64,000 nt of DNA from NCBI GenBank assembly GCA_963812335.1, contig CAWEUU010000004.1, positions 310,001 to 374,000 of the forward strand, given 5' to 3'. Both the position numbers and the translations under genes were made by a program. Shown piece after piece: positions 43,579 to 50,532 of this stretch. Position 1 is the first letter of the stretch, and each line of letters opens with the position of its first letter. The notes under the pieces are model-generated. The model was given only the letters and a program-made list of their open reading frames with translations, did not search any database and was not told the DNA's origin. Source of the stretch: VRUE01 sp963812335 (GTDB taxonomy: Bacteria; Actinomycetota; Thermoleophilia; Solirubrobacterales; 70-9).

Positions 43579-44835
43579 GTGCGACTGTCTGAGACCTTCC
43601 TGCCGACGCTGAAGGACCCGCCCGCCGACGCGGAGGCGGTATCCCACAAGCTGATGGTGCGCGCTGGGCTGATCCGCCAGCTCGGCACCGGGCTCTGGAC
43701 CTGGCTGCCCGCAGGCTGGCGGGTACTGCGCAAGGTCGAGGCAATCATCCGCGAGGAGATGGAGGCGATCGGCTGTCAGGAGATGCTGATGCCGGTCCTG
43801 CAGCCTGCCGAGCCGTGGGAGAAGACGGGCCGCTATGGGATCGAGGAGATGTTCAAGCTCGAGGACCGCAGAGGGGCGCGGCTGGTCCTGGCGATGACCC
43901 ACGAGGAGAGCATCACTCACCACATCGCACAGGACGTGCGCTCCTACCGCGACCTGCCGCTGATGCTGTTCCACATCCAAACCAAGGAGCGCGACGAGCC
44001 GCGCCCGCGGGCCGGGGTCCTGCGTACCCGCGAGTTCGCAATGAAGGACGCCTACTCGTTCGATCGCGACGAGGAGGGTCTGGCGAAGGCCTACGAGCGC
44101 CAGAGCGGAGCCTACGCGCGGATCCTCGATCGGTGCGAACTGCGCTGGTACCGGGTCGAGTCCGACGTCGGGATGATGGGTGGCTCAGCAGCCCACGAGT
44201 ACATGGCGCCCTGCGCCGCGGGAGAGGACGCAGTCGCGCTGGCTCCCGGCTTCGCCGCCAACGTCGAGGCGACCGAGCTGCGCGACGGCGACCCGGGCCC
44301 CGAGGGCGGCACGATCGAGGTCCAGCCGGCGATCGAGGTCGGCAACATCTTCAAGCTCGGCACGCGATACTCGGAGCCGCTCGGCGCGACCTACCTCGAT
44401 GAGCACGGGGCCGAACGGCCGATCGTGATGGGCTGCTACGGGATCGGCCCGGCGCGGATCGTCGCTGCCGCGATTGAGCAGGGGGCGGACGAGCACGGCA
44501 TCGTCTGGCCCCGCGCCCTTGCCCCTTGGGACATCGAGCTCGTCTCGCTCGCCAAGGCCGGGGAGGAGGAGCGTGCGACCGCCGACGAGCTCTACGCGGA
44601 GCTGCGCGGAGCGGGCGCTGACGTGCTCTACGACGATCGCGACGCCGGCCCGGGCGAGAAGCTGACCGACGCCGAGCTGCTCGGCTGCCCCCTGCGCGTG
44701 GTCGTCGGCCGCCGCGGCCTCGCCAAGGGCGTGGTCGAGGCGAGCGAGCGCGCCACCGGCGCCGAGCACGAGCTGCCTGTCGAGGAGGCCGCCGAGCGGG
44801 CGCTGAGACTGCTGCACAGCGAGGATGGCCGGTAA
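43579..44835 (+). CDS. proS: Prolyl-tRNA synthetase without the INS editing domain
   Basis: ProRS charges tRNA-Pro. The 418-residue class II enzyme has motif 1 (LGTGLWTWLPAGWRVLRKVE), motif 2 (RTREFAMKDAYSF) and motif 3 (GCYGIGPARIVAAAIEQ) plus the anticodon-binding domain. Typical bacterial ProRS has about 570 residues because a roughly 180-residue INS domain sits between motifs 2 and 3 and hydrolyses Ala-tRNA-Pro. Here that interval is short (after AAHEYMAP), so cis editing should be absent, as in alphaproteobacterial short ProRS. GTG 43579 follows the leaderless box; the end overlaps pgsA by 11 nt. Confidence 0.93.
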   Translation: MRLSETFLPTLKDPPADAEAVSHKLMVRAGLIRQLGTGLWTWLPAGWRVLRKVEAIIREEMEAIGCQEMLMPVLQPAEPWEKTGRYGIEEMFKLEDRRGARLVLAMTHEESITHHIAQDVRSYRDLPLMLFHIQTKERDEPRPRAGVLRTREFAMKDAYSFDRDEEGLAKAYERQSGAYARILDRCELRWYRVESDVGMMGGSAAHEYMAPCAAGEDAVALAPGFAANVEATELRDGDPGPEGGTIEVQPAIEVGNIFKLGTRYSEPLGATYLDEHGAERPIVMGCYGIGPARIVAAAIEQGADEHGIVWPRALAPWDIELVSLAKAGEEERATADELYAELRGAGADVLYDDRDAGPGEKLTDAELLGCPLRVVVGRRGLAKGVVEASERATGAEHELPVEEAAERALRLLHSEDGR

Positions 44836-45478
44836 GTCCCCCTTCGGACGCGGCCGCGTTCGCCGCCTCTTCGGGCTCGACCGCAGCTACCCGCCGCCGC
44901 CTGCGACGCAGGCGGGCGAACCGCTCAACCCGTGGACGCTGCCCAACCTGGTCGGCTACCTGCGATTGGCGGCGCTGCCCGTCTTCCTCTACCTGGCCTT
45001 CGAATGCGGCGATGGCCGCAGCGTCGCCTCGACTGCGCTCTTCTTCGCGATCGCGGCCGGCGACTACCTCGACGGCCTCCTCGCTCGCGTCACCGGCCAG
45101 TACAGCCGTCTCGGCACGATGCTCGACCCGCTGGTCGACCGGCTGACGATCCTCTCCGGCGCCGCGGTCTGCTGGCACTTCGAGCTGCTGCCGCGCTGGG
45201 CGCTGGCACTACTTGTCGCGCGCGAGCTGGCAATGCTCGGACTCGCCTGGTACGGCCTCCGCCACGGCGTCCAGATCGCGGTCAACTGGCCCGGCCGGAT
45301 CTCGGTATTCCCGATCATGGGGGGCATCTTCGCGGCGCTCATCTGGGCCGGCTGGGTGCCTGCCGCGCTGCTGATCGGCGGCGTCGCCCTGGCGATCCTG
45401 GCGACTGTGCTTTACGCCCAGGTCGGGGTGCGGACGGTACGGGAGCAAGAGGCGCAAGCCGGCTCCCAGGCTCCATAA
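44825..45478 (+). CDS. pgsA: CDP-alcohol phosphatidyltransferase (PgsA-like)
   Basis: The enzyme condenses CDP-diacylglycerol with an alcohol, most likely glycerol 3-phosphate, to make phosphatidylglycerol phosphate. The 217-residue membrane protein has the family motif in order: DYLDGLLAR, then G in YSRLG, then DPLVDRL, within about five to six helices. Phosphatidylinositol-phosphate synthase or cardiolipin synthase of the same family cannot be excluded. ATG 44825 lies within the end of proS. Confidence 0.85.
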   Translation: MAGKSPFGRGRVRRLFGLDRSYPPPPATQAGEPLNPWTLPNLVGYLRLAALPVFLYLAFECGDGRSVASTALFFAIAAGDYLDGLLARVTGQYSRLGTMLDPLVDRLTILSGAAVCWHFELLPRWALALLVARELAMLGLAWYGLRHGVQIAVNWPGRISVFPIMGGIFAALIWAGWVPAALLIGGVALAILATVLYAQVGVRTVREQEAQAGSQAP

Positions 45479-45480
45479 CC

Positions 45481-45520
45481 TTCAACCTGCAGTTGAACCT
45501 TTGTCCCGGCGACCTATAAT
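45481..45520 (+). promoter_or_regulatory. Consensus promoter with palindrome over the -35 (rsiG-like operon)
   Basis: TTGAAC (45493-45498) and a perfect TATAAT (45515-45520) are 16 nt apart. TTCAAC (45481-45486) and GTTGAA (45492-45497) form an inverted repeat overlapping the -35 box, a good operator candidate. It is among the most consensus-like promoters in the window and drives a gene with a normal SD, in contrast to the leaderless ones. Confidence 0.7.
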
Positions 45521-45569
45521 CGAGCGACTGCGGCCAACGGAGGCATAGCCCTCCCGACCAAGGAGCGCG

Positions 45570-45839
45570 ATGGAGGACACCTTTCCTGATCTCGGTTCGC
45601 TCAGCGACGAAGAGCTGAAGGAACTGATCGACAAGCTGACGACCGAGGAGAACGAGATCTCCTATAAACGCCGGGTCCTGCACGGCAAGATCGACATCCT
45701 GCGGGCCGAGCTGGTCAACAGGCTGCGCCAGAAGCGCGAAAGCGGCAACTCGCTGATCTCCGGCGACGACGTCGCGCAGCTGACCGACATCCTCGCCGGC
45801 AAGGCGCAATCCTCGCCGGAGGGCGACGCGGCCGCCTGA
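45570..45839 (+). CDS. RsiG-like candidate c-di-GMP-responsive anti-sigma factor
   Basis: The 89-residue protein is a predicted helical hairpin. Residues 27-42 read E-x3-S-x2-R-x3-H-x3-D, spelled ENEISYKRRVLHGKID. The c-di-GMP signature of RsiG is E-x3-S-x2-R-x3-Q-x3-D, so only Gln to His at residue 38 differs and the spacing is exact. Streptomyces RsiG carries two such motifs and holds sigma WhiG when loaded with c-di-GMP; smaller single-motif relatives in deep-branching actinobacteria act as dimers. AAGGAG precedes the ATG. The FHA and FtsR-like genes follow. The function is inferred; a generic coiled-coil protein is the alternative. Confidence 0.65.
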   Translation: MEDTFPDLGSLSDEELKELIDKLTTEENEISYKRRVLHGKIDILRAELVNRLRQKRESGNSLISGDDVAQLTDILAGKAQSSPEGDAAA

Positions 45840-45854
45840 GGCCGGAGACGATCG

Positions 45855-46328
45855 ATGGCTGTCCACTGCCCAGAGTGCGGCTTCGTGAACCCCGAGGGGG
45901 CGAACTACTGCCAGAAGTGCGGCGCCTACCTCGGCGGCCCGAAAGACGGCGACGACGAGCCGACGACGATGACCTACAAGGTCGACGACACGGGCGAGAT
46001 GCAGCCGATCGACATCGACGAGGTGCTCGAGACCAGCGGGGCGGCGCTGGTGATCCGGGCCGGCGGCGGCCGCGCGGGGGAGAGCTTCACCGTCACCGAG
46101 GACCGGATCAGCATCGGCCGCAGCCCCGACGCCGGCGTCTTCCTCGACGACGTCACCGTCTCCCGCAACCACGCTCTCCTGGTCCGCCGCCGCGACGGCT
46201 TCTACATCGACGACCTCGGCTCGCTCAACGGCACCTATGTCAACCGGCGCAGAATCGAGTCGCACCGGCTCGCCGACGGCGATGAGATCCAGGTCGGCAA
46301 GTACAAGCTGAGCTACCTGGAGAAGTAG
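45855..46328 (+). CDS. Zinc-ribbon FHA domain protein (GarA/FhaB-like)
   Basis: FHA domains bind phosphothreonine on Ser/Thr-kinase substrates. The 157-residue protein starts with a zinc ribbon (Cys5, 8, 19, 22), then a linker with DEPTTMTY at about residues 38-45, resembling the Thr-Thr phosphosite of mycobacterial GarA. A C-terminal FHA domain follows with ISIGRSPDAGVFLDD, VSRNHALLV and LGSLNGTYVN, the phosphopeptide-binding residues. GarA switches 2-oxoglutarate metabolism when not phosphorylated; this protein might do likewise, but the added zinc ribbon sets it apart. It sits between the RsiG-like gene and ftsR. Confidence 0.88.
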   Translation: MAVHCPECGFVNPEGANYCQKCGAYLGGPKDGDDEPTTMTYKVDDTGEMQPIDIDEVLETSGAALVIRAGGGRAGESFTVTEDRISIGRSPDAGVFLDDVTVSRNHALLVRRRDGFYIDDLGSLNGTYVNRRRIESHRLADGDEIQVGKYKLSYLEK

Positions 46329-46336
46329 GAGGGGCG

Positions 46337-47083
46337 GTGGCGGTCTCCGAGCAACAACAGCAGTCGAGCCGGCGCGACTCGCGGCCGCGCAAGGCGCTGA
46401 CGATCGGCGCCGTTTGCAAGATCCTCGAGAACGAGTTCGCCGACATCTCGATCTCGAAGATCCGCTACCTCGAGGACCAGAAGCTGTTGACGCCGCGGCG
46501 CACGTCAGGCGGCTACCGCCTCTACAGCCAGTCCGACGTCGAGCGGCTGCGCACGATCCTGCGCCTGCAGCGGGACGAGTTCCTGCCGCTGCGGGTGATC
46601 CGCCAGGAGCTCGCCGCCGGCGGCGACGTCGAGTTGGGCGGCAGCGGTGAGCGCTACCCGGCGACCGGAGCGGTGCGCCGGGCGATTCTGGTCAACACCT
46701 CCAGCGCCTACCTCAACCTTGACGAGATCGTCGAGGAGACCGGCGCCCGCACCGAGCTGGTCGCCGAGCTGGAGAACTTCGGCATCGTGCAGCCGACCCA
46801 GCGCGACGGCAAGACCGTCTACGACGAGACCGACCGCGAGATCGTCCGCGCCGCCAACGAGCTCTCCCGGGTCGGCGTCGGCGCCCGCAACCTGCGCGTC
46901 TTCCGCTCGTCCGCCGATCGCGAGGCCAACCTGCTGGAAGCGCTGCTCGGTCCCTCGCTGCGCTCGCGCAACCCGGAGCGCCGCAAGGAGGCGCTGGAGA
47001 GCCTCGAGAATTTGGCGGCGACCGTCAGCCACCTCAAGCACCTGCTTTTGGTGCGCGATCTGCGGCGCCTGGCCGGCGATTAG
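46337..47083 (+). CDS. ftsR: MerR-family regulator, FtsR-like
   Basis: The 248-residue protein has an N-terminal MerR helix-turn-helix (KALTIGAVCKILENEF, then ISKIRYLEDQKLLTPRRTSGGYRLY) and a C-terminal region with a second winged-helix-like part (LNLDEIVEETGARTELVAELENFGIV). It lacks the metal-binding cysteines of MerR. This double-HTH form next to an FHA gene matches FtsR, which activates ftsZ in Corynebacterium and Mycobacterium. GTG 46337 follows GGAGGGG by a few bases. Confidence 0.85.
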   Translation: MAVSEQQQQSSRRDSRPRKALTIGAVCKILENEFADISISKIRYLEDQKLLTPRRTSGGYRLYSQSDVERLRTILRLQRDEFLPLRVIRQELAAGGDVELGGSGERYPATGAVRRAILVNTSSAYLNLDEIVEETGARTELVAELENFGIVQPTQRDGKTVYDETDREIVRAANELSRVGVGARNLRVFRSSADREANLLEALLGPSLRSRNPERRKEALESLENLAATVSHLKHLLLVRDLRRLAGD

Positions 47084-47094
47084 GCGCTCCGGGC

Positions 47095-47547
47095 ATGGCC
47101 AAGGTGACCCGCCGCCGGAATATCGCGGCGCCCGCAAGCGAGGTTTGGGACTTGATCTCCGACCCCTACAGCCTGCCGCGCTGGTGGCCGCGGACGAGCC
47201 GGGTTGAGAGTGTCGACCGCAAGCCGGAGGGCAAGCGCAGCCAGTGGACCAAGGTGCTGGAGACCACTGAGGGCCGCGGCGTGCGGGCCGACTTCCGCTG
47301 CCTCAGCTCGGCCGAGGGCGAGCGCTACGTCTGGGAGCAGCAACTTGCCGGTACGCCTTTCGAACGCCACCTACGCCGCTCGAGGGTCGAGATCGGCCTG
47401 CGCGGGGAGGACGGCGCGACCGCGGTCAGCCTCACCGCCGAGCAGAAGCTGCGCGGGATGTCGCGGCTGGGCTCGCCGATGATGCGCGGCGGCCAGGGCA
47501 AGATCCTCGACGAGGCGCTGGACGGGATCGAACGGGCGCTGACCTGA
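47095..47547 (+). CDS. SRPBCC-fold protein (polyketide cyclase/START-like)
   Basis: The 150-residue protein has the SRPBCC opening (VTRRRNIAAPASEVWDLISD, then WWPRTSRVESV) and a long C-terminal helix. The fold encloses a hydrophobic cavity for lipids or aromatic compounds. No catalytic function can be assigned. Its stop overlaps the start of the next gene (TGATG), so a role with that flavoenzyme, such as binding a lipid, is plausible. Confidence 0.8.
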   Translation: MAKVTRRRNIAAPASEVWDLISDPYSLPRWWPRTSRVESVDRKPEGKRSQWTKVLETTEGRGVRADFRCLSSAEGERYVWEQQLAGTPFERHLRRSRVEIGLRGEDGATAVSLTAEQKLRGMSRLGSPMMRGGQGKILDEALDGIERALT

Positions 47548-49172
47548 TGCAGCCGCGTCGAGACGCGAAGTGGTGGGGCTGGGGCGACCCGGCGGTCGAA
47601 CCAGCACTGGACAATGAGGCTCTGGCGACGCTACAGGAGCGGGTGGGGGAGTTGGAGCCTTGGCCGCTTGCTGCCGAGCTGGATCGGATTGAGATGCCCC
47701 CGGCCGAGTCGCTACCCCGGGCTTTGTTCGAGGCCGTTGGCGAGTCCAATGTGTTTCGCGGGAGCGAGGATCGGGTTCGACATGCGACGGGGTGTGGTTA
47801 CGCAGATCTGGCTCAGCTGCGTGGCGGCCGGCTCGATGCCGCGCCCGACGCGGTGCTGCTACCCGCCGACGCGGACGCCCTGCGGCGGGTGCTGGAGGTT
47901 TGCACCGCGGAGCGCATTGCCGTGGTGCCGTTCGGCGGGGGGACCAGCGTGGTTGGCGGGGTGGCCCCGCTGGGCGGCGAGCATTCGCGGGTGGTGAGCC
48001 TTGACCTGGCGCGGTTTCGTGACGTGGAGGTGGACGGGCGCTCGCTGACGGCGCGGCTCGGCGCCGGCCTGCGCGGACCGGAGGCGGAAGCGGCGCTCGG
48101 CGCCGAGGGCGTCGTGCTCGGCCACTACCCGCAGTCGTTCGAGTACGCCACGATCGGCGGCTTCGCCGCGACCCGCTCGGCAGGGCAGGCCTCCAGTGGC
48201 TACGGCCGCTTCGACTCCCTCGTAAGTGCCGTGCGGCTGCTCGCCCCAGCTGGCGACCTGCGCACGCTGGAGACGCCGCACAGCGCCGCCGGACCGGCGC
48301 TGCGCGAGCTCGTGATCGGCTCGGAGGGCGTTCTCGGGGTGATACCCGAGGTCACGGTCAGGGTCCGCCCGGCGCCACAGCAACGCCGCTACGAGGCCTG
48401 GATTGCGGAGAGCTTCGAGGCCGGCGCCGAGATCGTGCGTGCGCTTGCTCAGGGCCCCGGCCTGCCCGACGTGATCCGCGTCTCCGACGAGGAGGAGACC
48501 GAGGTTTCGCTGGCGCTCTCGGGCCCACGCGGGGTCGCCGGATCGCTCTTCGGCGGCTACCTCGACCTGCGCCGCAGGCGTGGCGGCTGCCTGATCGTCG
48601 TCGGCATCGAGGGCGAGGAGGAGTCGCTCGCTCGGCGCCGCGCCCTGACGGTGAGGGCGCTGCGTCGCGGCGGTGCCGCCTATCTCGGCCAGGCCGCCGG
48701 CCGCTCCTGGGAGCACGGCCGCTACCAGGGGCCCTATCTGCGTGACACGCTGATGGGCATGGGGGCGATGGTCGAGACGCTGGAGACCTCGCACACATGG
48801 ACGCGGCTGCGCGACCTGCACGGAGCTGTCGGCGGCGCGATCCGTGAGACGCTCGAGGGCGGCGGGACGCCAGGCCTCGTCTTCTGCCACCTCTCGCATG
48901 CCTACGCCGACGGCGCTTCGCTCTATTTCACCTTCATTTCGCGCGCCCGGCGTGGCGCCGAGGTTGAGCAGTGGCAGGAGGTCAAGCGCGCCGCCTCGGA
49001 TGCGATCGTCGCAAGCGGCGCCACGATCACCCACCATCACGCCGTCGGCCGCGACCACGCTCCCTACATGCAGGCCGAGATAGGCGAGGTTGGCCTGGAC
49101 GTCTTACGGGCCGTGAAGGATCGGCTCGACCCCGCGGGAATCATGAACCCAGGGAAGCTGACCCCGGGCTGA
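47547..49172 (+). CDS. FAD-linked oxidase, alkylglycerone-phosphate synthase-like
   Basis: The 541-residue VAO/PCMH-fold flavoprotein resembles alkyl-dihydroxyacetone-phosphate synthase (AGPS), which swaps the acyl chain of acyl-DHAP for a fatty alcohol and makes the ether bond of ether lipids. It begins with KWWGWG and has the FAD loop VVPFGGGTSVVGGV, GPYLRDTLMGMGAMVETLETS and the HHHAVGRDHAPYM active-site region. The C-terminal PGKLTPG is typical of the superfamily. D-lactate or glycolate oxidase relatives lack the WWGWG and HHH motifs. It ends convergent with the next gene, with no spacer. Confidence 0.8.
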   Translation: MQPRRDAKWWGWGDPAVEPALDNEALATLQERVGELEPWPLAAELDRIEMPPAESLPRALFEAVGESNVFRGSEDRVRHATGCGYADLAQLRGGRLDAAPDAVLLPADADALRRVLEVCTAERIAVVPFGGGTSVVGGVAPLGGEHSRVVSLDLARFRDVEVDGRSLTARLGAGLRGPEAEAALGAEGVVLGHYPQSFEYATIGGFAATRSAGQASSGYGRFDSLVSAVRLLAPAGDLRTLETPHSAAGPALRELVIGSEGVLGVIPEVTVRVRPAPQQRRYEAWIAESFEAGAEIVRALAQGPGLPDVIRVSDEEETEVSLALSGPRGVAGSLFGGYLDLRRRRGGCLIVVGIEGEEESLARRRALTVRALRRGGAAYLGQAAGRSWEHGRYQGPYLRDTLMGMGAMVETLETSHTWTRLRDLHGAVGGAIRETLEGGGTPGLVFCHLSHAYADGASLYFTFISRARRGAEVEQWQEVKRAASDAIVASGATITHHHAVGRDHAPYMQAEIGEVGLDVLRAVKDRLDPAGIMNPGKLTPG

Positions 49173-50057
49173 TCAGTTGCCCTTGTTGCCGGCTTCTTTG
49201 GCGATCGGGCCGGTGATTTTGCCCGTCAGCACCGTTTCGCCCACGTAGCGGGGGATCGCGTTGTCCTTCTTCGCCCGCGCGACTTCACGCTGGTAGGCGG
49301 CGCTGGAGGTGCGCGAGACGTAGACCTGGTTGAAGGCGCCGCCGGCCACGTAGGCGAGCAGTTCGGTCGGGATCGGAAAGCGGGCGCCGAGCTCACCCGA
49401 CTCGCCGACCTGCACGGTGCCGATGCGCAGCGAGAGTTTCGGGTTCCGGTAGAGCCAGACGGTGTACGGGGTGCCTTTCTCGCTCGGCTCGAGATTTTCG
49501 GCGGTTACCTGGAGGACGATTTCTTCCTGGCTCAGGCGGCCGAAGACGGCCCGTCCGGCGGCGTCGCCGCCGGACGGCGGCGTCAACACCGCCTGCGTGA
49601 CTTTGTCTTCTTCACCGGCCACGATTTCGGTCCCGTCGGTATTGGTGGCCGCGCCGGCGTCGGAGCCCGAATCCCCACCGAAAAGCGCAATCGCGCCGAG
49701 CACGATTGCGACGATCGCCAGCGCGCCGCCGGCGAACAGCAGCAGGCGGCGGCGCTCGACCGGCACTCCGGGGCGGGGCTTGGACATCCCTGGGGCCGAC
49801 GACGGCGACGCGGGCGCGGCAGGCGGCGCAGTTTCGGGCTTGTGCTCCGCGTGCGGCTCGGAGGCGGAGGGCGGCGGCGATGCTTGAGGCGGTGGCGGCG
49901 GGTCGGGCGGCGGCGCGTCCAGCGCCGCCAGCGCGGCGCGCACTTCCTCGCGCACCTGATCGACACTGAGGCCCTTGAGCGCGGCGATGTCGTCGTAGCC
50001 CTGCTCGCGCTGGGCGAGCAGGCGCAGCAGCGCCTTCTGGTCGTCGCTCAAATCCAT
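49173..50057 (-). CDS. Membrane protein with sigma-region-4-like HTH and extracytoplasmic domain
   Basis: The 294-residue protein has an N-terminal helical segment (about residues 2-46) that looks like a sigma-70 region 4 HTH (YDDIAALKGLSVDQVREEV). Next come a Pro/Ala/Ser-rich linker, one membrane helix (about 105-127) and an extracytoplasmic domain with GRLSQEEIVLQVTAENLEPS and YTVWLYRNP. The last part resembles anti-sigma-K/RskA-type C-terminal domains. Sensing outside and DNA or sigma contacts inside would fit, but this is inferred. ATG 50057 begins MDLSDDQKALLRLLAQ; an upstream GTG at 50075 is possible. Confidence 0.65.
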   Translation of the reverse strand: MDLSDDQKALLRLLAQREQGYDDIAALKGLSVDQVREEVRAALAALDAPPPDPPPPPQASPPPSASEPHAEHKPETAPPAAPASPSSAPGMSKPRPGVPVERRRLLLFAGGALAIVAIVLGAIALFGGDSGSDAGAATNTDGTEIVAGEEDKVTQAVLTPPSGGDAAGRAVFGRLSQEEIVLQVTAENLEPSEKGTPYTVWLYRNPKLSLRIGTVQVGESGELGARFPIPTELLAYVAGGAFNQVYVSRTSSAAYQREVARAKKDNAIPRYVGETVLTGKITGPIAKEAGNKGN

Positions 50058-50107
50058 CCCGGCCGCGAACACTATGCGACTCGGTTTAAGCGCACATGTA
50101 GACGAGG

Positions 50108-50113
50108 TAGGGT
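50108..50113 (+). promoter_or_regulatory. -10 box of the thioesterase gene (leaderless)
   Basis: TAGGGT ends 8 nt before ATG 50122. Confidence 0.5.
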
Positions 50114-50121
50114 CCGCGCCG

Positions 50122-50532
50122 ATGGCCGAGGACGGATTCCCCACCCCCTCCGACTACGCCGACCTGCTCGGCACCGAGTGGCTCGACGACGACCCGTCCG
50201 ACGCAAGGGCGCGGATCCCTATCCGCGACGACCTGCGCCAGCCGTTCGGCCTGATGCACGGCGGCGTGATGTCGAGCCTGGTCGAGAGCGTCTGCTCGCG
50301 CGCGACCGCGCTGGCCGTCTTTGGCGACGGCATGGCGGCGATGGGCCAGTCGATCGCCGTCAACTTCATCCGCCCGATCACCGCCGGCCATGCCGAGGTC
50401 AGGGCGCAGGCACGCCATCGCGGCCGCACCACCTGGGTCTGGGAGGCCGAGGTCCTCGACGCCGAGGACAGGCTCTGTGCGCTGGCCCAGATGACGATCG
50501 CCGTGCGGCCTATCCCGAAAAGCGATTCGTAA
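50122..50532 (+). CDS. Hotdog-fold thioesterase (PaaI family)
   Basis: The 136-residue PaaI-type protein probably hydrolyses small aromatic or acyl-CoA esters. It has the hotdog core with FGLMHGGVMSSLVESV, where the HGG and the acidic residue further on are catalytic, and NFIRPITAGHAEVRAQ. The leaderless box sets the start at ATG 50122; an in-frame ATG at 50074 lies before that box. The 3' end overlaps nadE by 23 nt in convergent orientation. Confidence 0.88.
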   Translation: MAEDGFPTPSDYADLLGTEWLDDDPSDARARIPIRDDLRQPFGLMHGGVMSSLVESVCSRATALAVFGDGMAAMGQSIAVNFIRPITAGHAEVRAQARHRGRTTWVWEAEVLDAEDRLCALAQMTIAVRPIPKSDS

